A DNA stretch of 64,000 nt from JBKBII01 sp046299415 (GCA_046299415.1 JBKBII010000009.1:62001-126000), one strand, 5' to 3'. Positions 19,254-28,927 are shown, numbered from the stretch's first letter. A program made the numbers and translations. The notes: a model not told the origin generated them from the letters alone.

Positions 19254-20062
19254 TCATGGGGGATTTCGCGCGGATCGACCGCACGCGCGTCATGATCGTC
19301 AGAGGCCGGCGGTTGGCGGTGTCCGGGCCACAGCGGCAAGCCCTCGCGGATTCGGTGTGCGTATTCCTGCTGGAAGCCCGCCGGACCCCAGGCGAAATAG
19401 TCGAGGTGGACGCTGAGTGCGCGCGTGGCCAACCGTTCCCTGAGGGGTAGGCGGTTTGTTGCGTTTTCGCCAAACAACAGCGGGCGGCGGTAGTGTTCGG
19501 CTTGGCGCTTGAGTAGATCAAGACTCTTGTTCGGAATCCGGCGGCCGACGGGTATCGCGACGTCGACCGGTAGCCCACACCAATGATCACGCTCGTAGAG
19601 CACGATCACACCGGAGCGATCGGGGCGCATGTCCTCAGGTAGCGGGCTGGTGGGATCGAGCCAGCCACATTCGAACACGCGACAGGGATCAACGGGGCGA
19701 TCGGCGTAGGCCGCGCATCCCCGCGGTGAGCAATGGCGACAGCCGTGACCAGGTGCAAGCACCTGACCCAAGACCTCTGCCCTCAACCAGCCTTCGCAAC
19801 AGGCGGCGCAGGGCAGGCAACGACGTGGCGTGGATTTTGATGTGTGTTGCGGAGATTGTCGGCTTTCTTTCCGGGACGCTTGATCGCAGCGCGACCCTGT
19901 TGTTTTTGGAGCGGGAGCCAGCGGTTGTGAACGTGATGAATCGGGTGGACTGGGTGGTCTGCCCGTTGCGAAAAGTACGTCGAGTGGCCGAGTCATCGGG
20001 CTCGATGGCAGATCAATGGACTTCCGGCATTCGACCGGATCGCTTCGCGAGGTTTTCGGCAC
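19154..20062 (-). CDS. cysteine-rich YkgJ/Fe-S-type uncharacterised protein
   Basis: The middle of the protein carries a cysteine pattern, CLPCAACCEGWL, then GCRHCSPRGCAAYADRP, then PCRVFECGWLD. It resembles the CxxC...GCxxY..RPxxCRxFxC layout of the YkgJ-type metal-chelating family. GTG at 20062 is chosen because AAGGGAG lies six bases before it; a weaker GTG is at 20080. The first ~80 residues are low-complexity, and the last ~35 lie antisense to bioA and look like read-through, so both ends are uncertain. A shifted frame at the ends is possible. Function unknown; the cysteines suggest Zn or Fe-S binding. Confidence 0.6.
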   Translation of the reverse strand: MPKTSRSDPVECRKSIDLPSSPMTRPLDVLFATGRPPSPPDSSRSQPLAPAPKTTGSRCDQASRKESRQSPQHTSKSTPRRCLPCAACCEGWLRAEVLGQVLAPGHGCRHCSPRGCAAYADRPVDPCRVFECGWLDPTSPLPEDMRPDRSGVIVLYERDHWCGLPVDVAIPVGRRIPNKSLDLLKRQAEHYRRPLLFGENATNRLPLRERLATRALSVHLDYFAWGPAGFQQEYAHRIREGLPLWPGHRQPPASDDHDARAVDPREIPHDHPAPRVARSTPSRINPQTQRNSSSVATYGGIK

Positions 20063-20649
20063 CGAGTTCTCCCTTGGCACGCAGTCGCGTGAGACGTATT
20101 TCGCTCGTCGCGTTGGCGTGATGGGCAGCAGATCGTCAGGCAGTGCTGGTGCAAGCCGGCATGGCTTGCACCAGAGGCATGCGCCGGATCGTCTGCGGCG
20201 TCTTTGAGGAGATGATGACGCTTTGATGACAGTCAGTGGGTGATGCGAGGCGTTTGTTTGGTAATCAATTGGTATTAGATATGGAATTTCCGCCGATTCA
20301 GTGGCCCGTTCCGGCGCAAGGAATCGTCAGGTAAACCGCCGTGAGGCGCATGGCTCGCTCCGGCCGCCCTCGCGCGGCCTTCTGCTCGCGGCCTCCTTCG
20401 ACGTTCCGCACGGATCATGGTGGCCTCGAGTGAGGTGAGCACTCGAACGGCTTCGGCCGTCGTCATGCGTTCGTGCACAGGCGATTCGTCGGCGACTGAT
20501 CAGTGATTGATTTGAGATAGGTTGAAGATCTGACGCGACGATCTTGCAACGGTGCGGCGATCGCGTGTGTTTCGTGTCGCCAGTTCACGCTCCGGAGGGC
20601 GTCGGGTCGTTCATCAGCCAAGGGCGTGTTGAAATGGCGCGGTTCACTG
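20063..20649. other. intergenic region with perfect hairpin at 20147-20173
   Basis: No gene with recognisable sequence is seen. Bases 20147-20173 are a perfect 11-bp inverted repeat (tggtgcaagcc, loop ggcat, ggcttgcacca). There is no T-run on either side, so it is not a classical terminator. A weak minus-strand frame at 20275-20478 encodes an Arg-rich peptide that I do not accept as a gene. Confidence 0.5.
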
Positions 20650-23600
20650 TCACGATGAATGGGCGGGTGGGGCGGAAGTTGCGGTGTTTTCATCCGTGGC
20701 GCCTCGGTTGGCGCCTTGGGTAGCGGCGAGAGCGAGGTAGAACGCGGGCACTACGAATAGGGTGAACAGGGTGCCGATGGTCATGCCTGAGGCGATGACG
20801 ACACCCATGGCGAATCGGGACGCGGCGCCCGGACCAGTCGCAATCAACAGCGGCACCATTCCGATTACGGTGGCTGCCGTTGTCATCAGAATTGGACGAA
20901 GACGAAGGCTTGCGGCTTCTTCGATGGCTTCGCGTTTGCTTCGGCCTGCTTCCTGAAGTTGATTGGCGAACTCGACGATCAGGATGCCGTGTTTGGCGAT
21001 CAGGCCGATCAGGGTCAGCAGGCCGACTTGGGTGTAGATGTTGAGGGACGCGACACCCAACGTGATGAATAGCAGCGCCCCCGCAATCGACATCGGGACT
21101 GTCATCAGCATGATGACGGGCGCTCTGAACGATTCGAATTGTGCCGCCAACACGAGGAAGATCACCAGAAGCGCAAAGAAAAACGTCTGAATTAACGCGC
21201 CGGATTCTTGTTTGAGCTGTCGTGATTGACCCTTGTAGTCGACGCCGTATTCGACAGGTAGAACGTCTACTGCAATCGCTTCGAGCGTGTCGAGTGCGTC
21301 ACCCAGTGTGACGAAGGGCCGCGGGACGCCTTCGATGGTGACGGCGTTGCGCTGTTGGAAACGCTCGAGCGAGCGCGGCGTGACTTCATTCTCGAGCGTG
21401 ACGATGGCCGATAGGGGGATGGGCGCGCCATCCGCCGTACGGGTGTAGAGGGTGGCGAGCTGCTCTGGGATCAGGCGTTCGTCTCGCAGGAGCTTGGGGA
21501 TGACGCGGTACGATCGGTTCTCTAGCGAAAACCGGCCGACGAACCCTCCGGCGAGCAGGGTCGCGAGATCGGCGTTGAGCATGTTCATGTCGATGCCGAG
21601 GTCGGCAGCGCGTTCGCGATCGATGATGAGCCGTGTGCGTGGTTTGTCGAAGCTCAGGTCCGCGTCAAGGAAGATGAATTTACCACTGGCCATCGCGCGA
21701 CCGACGATTTCATCGGTAAACTCGGCGATGTTTTCAAAAGGCTCAGTCGAGGCGACGACCATCTGTACCGGCGGGCCGCCTCCTGGTGACGGTAGTGATG
21801 GTGGTTGCAGGGCAAAGACCTGCAGCCCGGGTAGCGCGTCGAGCCGGTGTTGAAGGTCTTGTTCGAGGATCGTTCCGGTACCGCGCTCACGCTCATCCCA
21901 GGGTGCCACGACGAATCCCGCGATGGCTTGATTGGTGCTCGCAGCCGGTCCACCACCGAAACCGTTGATGACGAAAATGTTGCGCAACTCTGGGATTTCT
22001 TCGATCCAGCGATCGCTCAGCTCGGTGTTGGCTTCGAGCTGATCCAGCGACATGGAGGCATCGCCACTCATGATTGAAAAGACGAAACCCTGATCTTCGG
22101 TGGGTTCGAGCTCGCTGGCTGAGCCGAGAAACAAGAACGGCACCGCGGCGAGCACGATGATGCCGAACACGATCGGAGTGGGCGGGTGATCAAGGGTGGC
22201 GCGCAGGCGGCGGCGGTAGCGGTTCTTGAGTCCGTCGAAGCGTTTGTCGAGCCAGCCTTCGATTTTCCCGCGCCTCGGACGCCCGTCTGCATCGCGTTCA
22301 TCGCGCAAAATCTTGGCGCACATCATGGGTGATAGCGTCAGCGCGACGATGCCCGAGACCACGACCGCAGCGGCGAGTGTGAACGCGAACTCGATGAACA
22401 GGGTGCCGGTCAGGCCGCCGATGAAGCCCAGCGGCAAGAAGACGGCGACCAGCGTGGTCGACATCGCGATCACGGGCCAGGCGAGCTCCCTCGCGCCCAT
22501 GATCGCGGCGTCAAAGCGCGAGTGACCTTCGTCGATATGGCGTGAAATGTTCTCGAGCATGATGATCGCGTCATCAACAACGATGCCGATTGCGAGAACG
22601 AGCGCCAGCAGGGTAAGCAGGTTGATCGAAAATCCCATCAAAAGCATGAGGAAGAACGTGCCGGTGAGCGAAAGCGGCACGGCCACGGCGGGAATCAGTA
22701 CGGAGCGCAGGCTGCCTAGAAACAGGTAAATCACTGCGAGAACGATCGCGAGAGCGAGCGCGATCGTGATCAGGACCTCGTTGATGGCTGATTCGATGTA
22801 ATCGGTCGAGTCGTAGACGATTTCACCCGACAAGCCCTCGGGAAGCCTTGGTTGTATCCGGCTCGCGAATATCTCGCGAACCTCTGCGATGACTTCGAGG
22901 GCGTTGGCATCAGGGCTAAGCTCAATACCGATGAACGTGGCCGCCTGTCCGTTGAAGCGGACCGAGGTGTCATAGCTCTCGGAGCCCAGTTCGACGTCCG
23001 CGACGTCGCGCAGGCGCACGAGTGCGCCATCGACTTCGCGTAGAACCAGACGTTCGAAGTCCTCGACCGTGGTGAGGTCGGTGTCGGCGGTCAGCTCGAC
23101 GGCCGCGATGACCCCCTCGGTCTTGCCGACCGCAGACAATACGTTGTTGGCACTGAGTCTCTCGCGGATGTCGCGGCCGGTCAGCCCATAGGCGGCCATT
23201 TGGGCTGAATCGAGCCAGATCCGCATGGCGAAGGTCTGTGCACCAAGGATCTCGGCGCGCTGGACGCCGATGATGGTCGAGAGTTCTGGCTCAACGACAC
23301 GGACGAGGTAGTCGGTGATCTGGTTGTTCGACAGGATTTCGGAGTAGAACGACAGGTACATCGCCGCGATGTCCTGACCAACGGAAAGGTCGATGACTGG
23401 ATCTTCGGATTCTGCTGGAAGATCTCCGCGAACCTTGTTGACCTGGGCCGATATCTGAGTTAGCGCCTCGTTGGGTTCGTAGTCGAGTTCAAGGACCGCT
23501 TGAACGACTGAAATACCGGGCAGCGACGAAGACGTGACGTAGTCGATGCCTTCGGCGGCCGCAACCTCGCGCTCGATTGGCGTGGTGATGAAACCCTGGA

Positions 23601-23775
23601 CGAGATCGGCCGAGGCGCCGATGTATGCCGTGGTCACCGTAACGACAGCGTTTTTTGTTTCGGGAAACTGGCGCGTGTTGAGATCGAACGCCGCACGAAC
23701 ACCAAGCACGATGATGAACAGGCTCACGACCGTGGCGAGCACGGGCTTGCGGATGAAAAGATCAGTGAAGCGCAT
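20650..23775 (-). CDS. RND efflux transporter, HAE1 (AcrB/MexF) type
   Basis: The 1041-residue product is the standard RND pump length. The N-terminus MRFTDLFIRKPVLATVVSLF is the first membrane helix. The TM4 proton-relay aspartates are in GIVVDDAIIMLENI, and the second half repeats the fold with EFANQLQEAG and LRLRPILMT. Large periplasmic loops lie after TM1 and TM7. Such pumps export drugs, dyes or lipophilic compounds across the envelope with proton motive force, together with a membrane-fusion protein and an outer-membrane channel. The fusion protein is encoded 68 bases upstream; no TolC-type channel is in the window. Substrate is unknown. Confidence 0.93.
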   Translation of the reverse strand: MRFTDLFIRKPVLATVVSLFIIVLGVRAAFDLNTRQFPETKNAVVTVTTAYIGASADLVQGFITTPIEREVAAAEGIDYVTSSSLPGISVVQAVLELDYEPNEALTQISAQVNKVRGDLPAESEDPVIDLSVGQDIAAMYLSFYSEILSNNQITDYLVRVVEPELSTIIGVQRAEILGAQTFAMRIWLDSAQMAAYGLTGRDIRERLSANNVLSAVGKTEGVIAAVELTADTDLTTVEDFERLVLREVDGALVRLRDVADVELGSESYDTSVRFNGQAATFIGIELSPDANALEVIAEVREIFASRIQPRLPEGLSGEIVYDSTDYIESAINEVLITIALALAIVLAVIYLFLGSLRSVLIPAVAVPLSLTGTFFLMLLMGFSINLLTLLALVLAIGIVVDDAIIMLENISRHIDEGHSRFDAAIMGARELAWPVIAMSTTLVAVFLPLGFIGGLTGTLFIEFAFTLAAAVVVSGIVALTLSPMMCAKILRDERDADGRPRRGKIEGWLDKRFDGLKNRYRRRLRATLDHPPTPIVFGIIVLAAVPFLFLGSASELEPTEDQGFVFSIMSGDASMSLDQLEANTELSDRWIEEIPELRNIFVINGFGGGPAASTNQAIAGFVVAPWDERERGTGTILEQDLQHRLDALPGLQVFALQPPSLPSPGGGPPVQMVVASTEPFENIAEFTDEIVGRAMASGKFIFLDADLSFDKPRTRLIIDRERAADLGIDMNMLNADLATLLAGGFVGRFSLENRSYRVIPKLLRDERLIPEQLATLYTRTADGAPIPLSAIVTLENEVTPRSLERFQQRNAVTIEGVPRPFVTLGDALDTLEAIAVDVLPVEYGVDYKGQSRQLKQESGALIQTFFFALLVIFLVLAAQFESFRAPVIMLMTVPMSIAGALLFITLGVASLNIYTQVGLLTLIGLIAKHGILIVEFANQLQEAGRSKREAIEEAASLRLRPILMTTAATVIGMVPLLIATGPGAASRFAMGVVIASGMTIGTLFTLFVVPAFYLALAATQGANRGATDENTATSAPPAHSS

Positions 23776-23843
23776 GTCGGTTCCCGGATCGGCGCCACTC
23801 AGGGTGGCAATGACGGTCAGTCAGCAGGGGCGAGCGATGAGAA

Positions 23844-24947
23844 TCAGCGATGGCGTCGTTCTGCGGCGTTTTGTGGGTCCGCGTCCTCGCTGATGGTCAC
23901 GGGTGTGTCGTTTTGCAGCTTGAGCAGGCCGCTCGAGGCGATGCGCTCGCCGACGTCGAGGTTGTCGATGACTGCGATGTCGTTGCCGCGGCGCGAGCCG
24001 GTGGTCACGAAACGCTCCTGGACGCTCAATTGGCCGTCGTCGTCTTCGTTGATGACGAAGACCGAGTTGCCGTAGGGATTGAAGCGGATCGCCGATTGCG
24101 GGACGGTGACGACTTCCTGCGGCTCGCCAATCTGGATCGTGACGCGGGCGAACTGGTCGGGGCGCAGTGTGCCGGGGTTGTCGAGTGTGGCTTGCACTTC
24201 GCCGGTGCGCGAAGCGGCGCGCAGCCGCGGTGCGATCGCCGTGATCGCTGCAGTCAACCGGTCTTCGGCACCGGTGACACGGAGTGTCACAGGTGTGCCG
24301 ATGGCGAGGCGGGCGAGCTCGGCTTCGGTAACAGAAAAATTGACGTGAAGCCGCGAAAGATCAACGAGGTCAACGATGACTTCGCCGGCACCAACGAACT
24401 GCCCCACTTCGACTTGGCGCAGACCCAGCTGACCGGAAAACGGTGCGAGCAGTGTTTTTTGTTCGATGCGAGCGTTTTGGGCGCGAACGGCGGCACCGGA
24501 GGCTTCGAAGTCCGCTTCGCGTCGTTGCAGGTCGGCCTGGGAGATGTTGTTTTCGCCAATCAATCTGCGTGCTCGGGCCAGTTCGCGCTCCGCAAGGCGA
24601 AATTCGGCTTCCAGACGGGCGAGATCGGCGCGGTCGGTGTCGGTATCGAGTTCGACGAGCACGGCGCCTTCGGCGACTTGTTGGCCGTTCTCGAATGAAA
24701 TCGAGCGCACCAATCCTGATGTCTCAAACGCGAGGCGAGTACCACGAACCGGAGCGAGCGAGCCGATTGAGTGGATCTCCTCAGGCCAGCGCTGCGTCTC
24801 GGCCTCAGCTGCGGTGATTGTCACCGTCGGTAAGGGCATCGAGTCGAAAAAGGCGTCGATCTGTTCCCCGATGAACCACTTGAAGCCAAAAACGCCACCC
24901 AGAACGAGGCCAACGAGGGCCAGCATGACAAAGAAGCGAAGACGCAT
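23844..24947 (-). CDS. RND membrane-fusion (periplasmic adaptor) protein
   Basis: From ATG 24947 the product has 367 residues. A single N-terminal helix (MLALVGLVLGGVFGFKWFI) is followed by a lipoyl half-motif (SIGSLAPVRGTRLAFETSG), a coiled-coil hairpin with RADLARLEAEFRLAERELAR, the second lipoyl half (TLLAPFSGQLGLRQVEVGQF), a beta-barrel domain, and a proximal domain containing VTVPQSAIRF. This is the AcrA/MexE class, bridging the inner-membrane pump to an outer-membrane channel. The reading frame remains open to 25325, but that extension lacks similarity and would bury the signal anchor. It is co-oriented with, and directly before, the RND gene. Confidence 0.92.
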   Translation of the reverse strand: MRLRFFVMLALVGLVLGGVFGFKWFIGEQIDAFFDSMPLPTVTITAAEAETQRWPEEIHSIGSLAPVRGTRLAFETSGLVRSISFENGQQVAEGAVLVELDTDTDRADLARLEAEFRLAERELARARRLIGENNISQADLQRREADFEASGAAVRAQNARIEQKTLLAPFSGQLGLRQVEVGQFVGAGEVIVDLVDLSRLHVNFSVTEAELARLAIGTPVTLRVTGAEDRLTAAITAIAPRLRAASRTGEVQATLDNPGTLRPDQFARVTIQIGEPQEVVTVPQSAIRFNPYGNSVFVINEDDDGQLSVQERFVTTGSRRGNDIAVIDNLDVGERIASSGLLKLQNDTPVTISEDADPQNAAERRHR

Positions 24948-25393
24948 GAAAACTCCGATTGTGATTTCGTGAGCGGTGATTGAGGCGACGGCTGACGGGC
25001 CTACGCTAAAGCGCCGGGGGGTACGGCGAGATGCGTGAAACGGCTCAAAATCCTGTTGTCGATTTATACCGCCTGGTTTGGTTCTAGTTCTAGGTGCGTT
25101 AGGGTCGCCATTGGCGCGACGGTATTGACATTTGATTACGGATGGATGCGTGGAGTGGTGGATCGGTGTGAGCTCGTTCGATGTGAACGCTATTGGATGC
25201 ACCCGTTGCTGGCTGTTCGGTCTCGTTCGGTGAGGGGACTGTTTTGATTTAAGTGATTGTGAGTCATCGACATCGTTAGCTGTTTGCCCTCGATACTTGT
25301 CAGCCGTCGATGGTTCAACCTCCATGAGTTGTTTTGAGCTGGCGTTTCATCGAGTGATCCGATCGGTGCTTAGGCGGCGGCCTCGGACGGACG
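24948..25393 (-). promoter_or_regulatory. control region between tetR and the efflux genes
   Basis: This is 446 bases without a gene. On the minus strand TATAAAT (25068-25062) could serve as a -10 element about 115 bases before the adaptor start. Just upstream are the palindrome-like ctagttctag (25084-25093) and cgcca-t-tggcg (25106-25116), which would be well placed as TetR-type operator half-sites. A ttgaca at 25125 faces the other way. All are by-eye assignments. Confidence 0.35.
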
Positions 25394-26242
25394 TCAGGCG
25401 TCGAGGATTCCGGCGAGCAGAGGCGCGACACGCCGTTCGATGGCTTCGCGTTGAATCCTGCGAGCGTCGGCCGCAGACGCGTCGGCGGCGATGTCATTGT
25501 CTTCCCTTGTGTCCGCAGTCTTTGCGATACCGGACAGCGGTTGCCAACCAAGACCGTCGAGCAAGGCGTCGAAATGATCGAACAACAGCTCATCGCTCGA
25601 TTGAACGGCGTAGAACTCCAGCAGGCCGCGGGCATTCATCAGTGTTTGCAAGCCGATTAGCAGGGCCCAGGGCCCGGTGCTTATGGCGCGGATGGTGTGG
25701 ATCGAATAGGGGTGGCACGAGGCGTCGGTCGCAGCGGGTGGTTTGGTGCCGTGCCCGGATCGTGGGGCGATGGCGGGAATATCACCGCAGTCGATGGCGG
25801 CGATTACGAGTTGTTCGAGCATGTCGCCGATCGCGCTGCCGGCTTCGAGTACCTCTTGGCGGGCGCTTTCACTGGCGGCCGCCCAGACGACCTGTGTGGT
25901 TGTGTATTGACGTAGGCCAAAGCGCACGACATTGGTGCTTTTCAAACGATGATCGGCAAGTGCGAGCGCCATCATCTGATCCCGCGGGCGGGCAGGGATC
26001 GCCATGATTTGCTCAAAAACCCGTGTCTGTAAGCGTAGATCGCGGGCAGTCAATCCGAGCAGCAGATCTTCCTTTGAAGCGAAATGTTGGTAGATGGTCC
26101 CGGTTGAACAACCAGAACGTCGGGCAATCGTCGCAATCTGGAGCGCGAGCAGGCCGTCGTGATTGAGCAGTGCGTCGGCCGCATCAAGAATCGACGTGCG
26201 GCGAGCGAGGCGTTCTGCGGCGTTGAGGGGAGGACGGGCCAT
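25394..26242 (-). CDS. TetR-family transcriptional regulator
   Basis: This 282-residue protein has an N-terminal helix-turn-helix at about residues 15-62 (SILDAADALLNHDGLLALQI, then ATIARRSGCSTGTIYQHFAS, then KEDLLLGL), typical TetR/AcrR. The remainder is an all-helical ligand-binding and dimerisation region. It is longer than the usual ~200 residues because of Ser/Thr/Pro insertions around residue 165 (SGHGTKPPAATDASC) and a polar tail. It sits upstream of, and in the same direction as, the adaptor and RND pump genes. Regulating them is the simplest role, but its ligand is unknown. Confidence 0.88.
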   Translation of the reverse strand: MARPPLNAAERLARRTSILDAADALLNHDGLLALQIATIARRSGCSTGTIYQHFASKEDLLLGLTARDLRLQTRVFEQIMAIPARPRDQMMALALADHRLKSTNVVRFGLRQYTTTQVVWAAASESARQEVLEAGSAIGDMLEQLVIAAIDCGDIPAIAPRSGHGTKPPAATDASCHPYSIHTIRAISTGPWALLIGLQTLMNARGLLEFYAVQSSDELLFDHFDALLDGLGWQPLSGIAKTADTREDNDIAADASAADARRIQREAIERRVAPLLAGILDA

Positions 26243-26924
26243 TTAGAGACTCGTGTTTGGTGTTGGGCGTCGGGATTGGCCCGATGCGGGATGGGTCTGT
26301 TCCGGGGCGCGGGCGTCGAGGGTGTTCGGCTAGAAAGTGTGGTGTATCGGTCCGATGAATTGACGCGTTCTGGTGAGGCGGGATTCGGTGAGTATCGAGA
26401 GGACCGCCCACGAAGCCTGTGGCAGGTCACCCGGGAGCAGTCAACACGCGTTGTCGCATGGTTTTGTTGCTTGCGCCTGTGATGGCAGAAACGCGAGAAG
26501 GGGTGGGCTTTTTTTAAAGTTGGCAATAATCGATTGGATCACTGAATTGATTGGGTTTCTGAATCAATTGGGTCTTTGAACCGATCGGGTCACTCAGGCG
26601 TTTTGGTGGTTTGGACGATCGCGCCCAAAGGGGAGTGGGCTCAACGGGAGTGGCGATGGGCCCGAGAGTCCTCGGCTGGGTCAAGATCCCGGTGCTGTTC
26701 GGTTGTTGGTCGGTGTGAAAGGTCGGTATCGATGCCCCATCGAATTATGAACCGTGTTCAAAATTGTTCAAGTGACCTGTATTTCTGGGATTGCGCACTG
26801 ATGTCGAACGATAGCCTCAAGCTGGACGAGCAGGTGTGGTTTGCCTCGCGTTGACAAAGAGGGGCAATCCAAGAAAAGGCAATCTGAATTGCGTATGGCG
26901 GGCGAGCGATCCGAGACTATCGGT
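26243..26924. other. 680-bp intergenic region
   Basis: No ORF with family-like sequence is present. The region is locally AT-richer around 26510-26600 and contains four 17-bp imperfect tandem repeats (separate entry). The tetR promoter is expected near the left end. Confidence 0.5.
26530..26597. repeat. four 17-bp imperfect tandem repeats
   Basis: Units are 26530-26546 (tcgattggatcactgaa), 26547-26563 (ttgattgggtttctgaa), 26564-26580 (tcaattgggtctttgaa) and 26581-26597 (ccgatcgggtcactcag). The shared core is gattggg-tctgaa. They lie in non-coding DNA upstream of tetR, so could be iterated protein-binding sites (iteron-like) or slippage products. Confidence 0.8.
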
Positions 26925-27377
26925 TCAGACGAGCTTTTTGATGCAGTCGAAGTAGGCCTGCTCGTCGGGCATCGTGCCTACACGTTGCGCCTCCCACAGC
27001 GCGAGACCCAGGCACTCGATCATCCGGTGCTCGCCTTCGAGATGCCCAAGACGCTGACTCAGGCGATGGTGAAAGGCACGTATTCCGGCGGGGCGATCGG
27101 TCGCGACTTGTTCGCGAATGCTGAGGTGCATCGCGAGATGCAGAAACGGGTTGCTTTGGCCTGCCTCGGGCGGAAACTCGGCAGCAAGCGCACGGTCCCG
27201 GTCAGCAAGCAGCGCATGGTACTCCGGGTGTTCTCGGATGACGGTCGCGATCGCCTGCTGCAAGGCGTCTAGCGGCTGCTCTGCGGCGGATGTCGCGTGT
27301 GGATGCTTCGGATTCTCGGGCAGCCGCGCAAAAACATCCAAAAATTGCTGACGCATCTGTAGTCGATCGCCGTACAT
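26925..27377 (-). CDS. DUF1841 family protein
   Basis: From ATG 27377 the product has 150 residues, beginning MYGDRLQMRQQFLDVFARL, with NPFLHLAMHLSIREQVATDRP in the middle and ALWEAQRVGTMPDEQAYFDC near the end. This is the conserved pattern of DUF1841, a small soluble beta/gammaproteobacterial family without assigned function. The start lies 8 bases after the nth stop, so the two genes are very likely co-transcribed. The upstream frame extension to 27536 lies inside nth and is rejected. Confidence 0.85.
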   Translation of the reverse strand: MYGDRLQMRQQFLDVFARLPENPKHPHATSAAEQPLDALQQAIATVIREHPEYHALLADRDRALAAEFPPEAGQSNPFLHLAMHLSIREQVATDRPAGIRAFHHRLSQRLGHLEGEHRMIECLGLALWEAQRVGTMPDEQAYFDCIKKLV

Positions 27378-27385
27378 GATGTACC

Positions 27386-28114
27386 TCAGGCTGGTTTGGC
27401 AGCGGCTTTGCGCGTGCGATAGGAGCGGCGCGGCGGTGAGCAGGCTTTCGGTTGCGCTGATCGGGCCAGGGTAGACGCGGGATCGGGTGATTTGTTGCGG
27501 TATTCGCACAGGTCTTCGATCGTGCACCGCCAGCATTCAGGACGTCGTGCCTTGCAGGTGTAGCGTCCGTGCAGAATCAACCAGTGGTGGGCGTCGAGCC
27601 GGAATTCTCTGGGTGTCCAGCGGGTCAGCCGATCTTCGACCTCGTTGACCGTTTTGCCGGTGGCAAGCCGGGTGCGGTTGGCAACCCGGAAGATGTGCGT
27701 GTCGACGGCAATGACCGGTTGCCGAAAGGCTGTGTTAAGAACGACATTTGCGGTTTTGCGGCCAACGCCGGGCAGGCGCTCGAGCGCCTCACGGTTGGCG
27801 GGCACTTCACCGTCGTGTTCGTCGATTAGGATTTGGCAGGTGGCGAGCAGATTTTTTGCCTTTGCGTTGAACAGACCGATGGTCTTGATGCAGTTCCTGA
27901 CTTTGTCGAGTCCGAGATCAAGGATGGCGCGGGGCGAGTTGGCAAGCGGGAACAGGCGCGCGGTGGCCAGGTTGACAGAGACGTCGGTGGCCTGCGCGGA
28001 CAACATGACCGCGACGAGAAGCTCGAACGTCGATTGATAGTTCAGCTCGGTTTTGGGTGCCGGGTTTTCGGCCTGAAGCCGGGCAAAGATTTCGCGGCGC
28101 TTGGCATTGTTCAT
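27386..28114 (-). CDS. nth: endonuclease III
   Basis: The product has 242 residues. The helix-hairpin-helix is LERLPGVGRKTANVVLNTAF, with the catalytic lysine in GRKTAN; the catalytic aspartate is in VDTHIFRVANR. The [4Fe-4S] loop has the canonical C-X6-C-X2-C-X5-C spacing (CKARRPEC-WRC-TIEDLC). Nth is the bifunctional DNA glycosylase/AP lyase that removes oxidised pyrimidines in base-excision repair. A ~30-residue Ser/Pro/Arg-rich tail after the cluster is longer than usual. It precedes DUF1841, and an rsxE-type gene lies two genes upstream, as in the gammaproteobacterial rsx-nth arrangement. Confidence 0.95.
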   Translation of the reverse strand: MNNAKRREIFARLQAENPAPKTELNYQSTFELLVAVMLSAQATDVSVNLATARLFPLANSPRAILDLGLDKVRNCIKTIGLFNAKAKNLLATCQILIDEHDGEVPANREALERLPGVGRKTANVVLNTAFRQPVIAVDTHIFRVANRTRLATGKTVNEVEDRLTRWTPREFRLDAHHWLILHGRYTCKARRPECWRCTIEDLCEYRNKSPDPASTLARSAQPKACSPPRRSYRTRKAAAKPA

Positions 28115-28233
28115 CCAGTCGAGTCTCGGGCTGGACGTCGGTGTGCGACTAATGGCATCGACGACATAAACGCAGAGGCCGGACGTCGATCAGATCGACT
28201 CCGGCCCCGAGTGCGTTGCTTGGTTGGCGAGTG

Positions 28234-28671
28234 TCAAACGTGACGATACAGACCGACGTCTGGTGAGGCTGGACGTGGGTTGGCTTCGAGGTCCTGCTTG
28301 AGCTCGTCGATCAGGTGGTGGTGATCGTCGGCCAATTTGTGCATTTGTTCTTCGCTGAGCTTGGGAAAGATCAGGTTCGAGATGAAAGAACCGAGCTCGT
28401 CGAGCGTGATGGCCCAGTGCTTGCCGTTCAGATGGAAACTGTGCTTCGCATGCGTGCCCATCGGGTAGTGGCTGAATTTGAAGCCCATCGTTGCCGAGAG
28501 ATCGCTGTCGTTTTCGACATAGCTCTTGGCCCAGTCGTACCACCACTTGTAGTAGCTTTCTTGCTGCGTTTCGCCAAAGCCGTGCAGTTCGAAGAACGCG
28601 GCGATCGTGCCGCGTGGGGCGAGGCCATAACGCGAGCCACGTTTGTGTCCGAAAGGAAAATGTCCAGCCAT
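28234..28671 (-). CDS. conserved-looking hypothetical protein between rsxE and nth
   Basis: From ATG 28671 (MAGHFPFGHKRGSRYGLAPR) the product has 145 residues. It is soluble, without signal or membrane segments, and rich in aromatic residues and histidine (ESYYKWWYDWAKSYVEND, KLADDHHHLIDELKQDLEA). I recognise no family. The balanced composition, with helices and conserved-type Trp/Tyr clusters, argues that it is a real protein. The upstream extension to 28788 adds only an Arg-rich segment. It lies 256 bases after rsxE and 119 before nth on the same strand. Confidence 0.65.
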   Translation of the reverse strand: MAGHFPFGHKRGSRYGLAPRGTIAAFFELHGFGETQQESYYKWWYDWAKSYVENDSDLSATMGFKFSHYPMGTHAKHSFHLNGKHWAITLDELGSFISNLIFPKLSEEQMHKLADDHHHLIDELKQDLEANPRPASPDVGLYRHV

Positions 28672-28927
28672 CAGCTTGTGCTCCTCGAGGGATCCGCGAT
28701 TGAGTTGCGACGGATTCAGTTGCCGGGTGCGCCTCGCTATGCGGGGCAGGGGAAACAAACTCTGCGCGGCGGCGCGAGCTGGTTTCATTGAGCGCGCGAC
28801 AGTCTACCTGCGCAGGCCGTGGTTTCAAGCAGGCCGCGAGCTTTTGGGTGGTCATGCAGAGCTCGGTACTGCCTTTTTTTGACCATTTTTGGGGTGTCCG
28901 TGCGGCTCGGAGTGCGTTGGTGTCACT

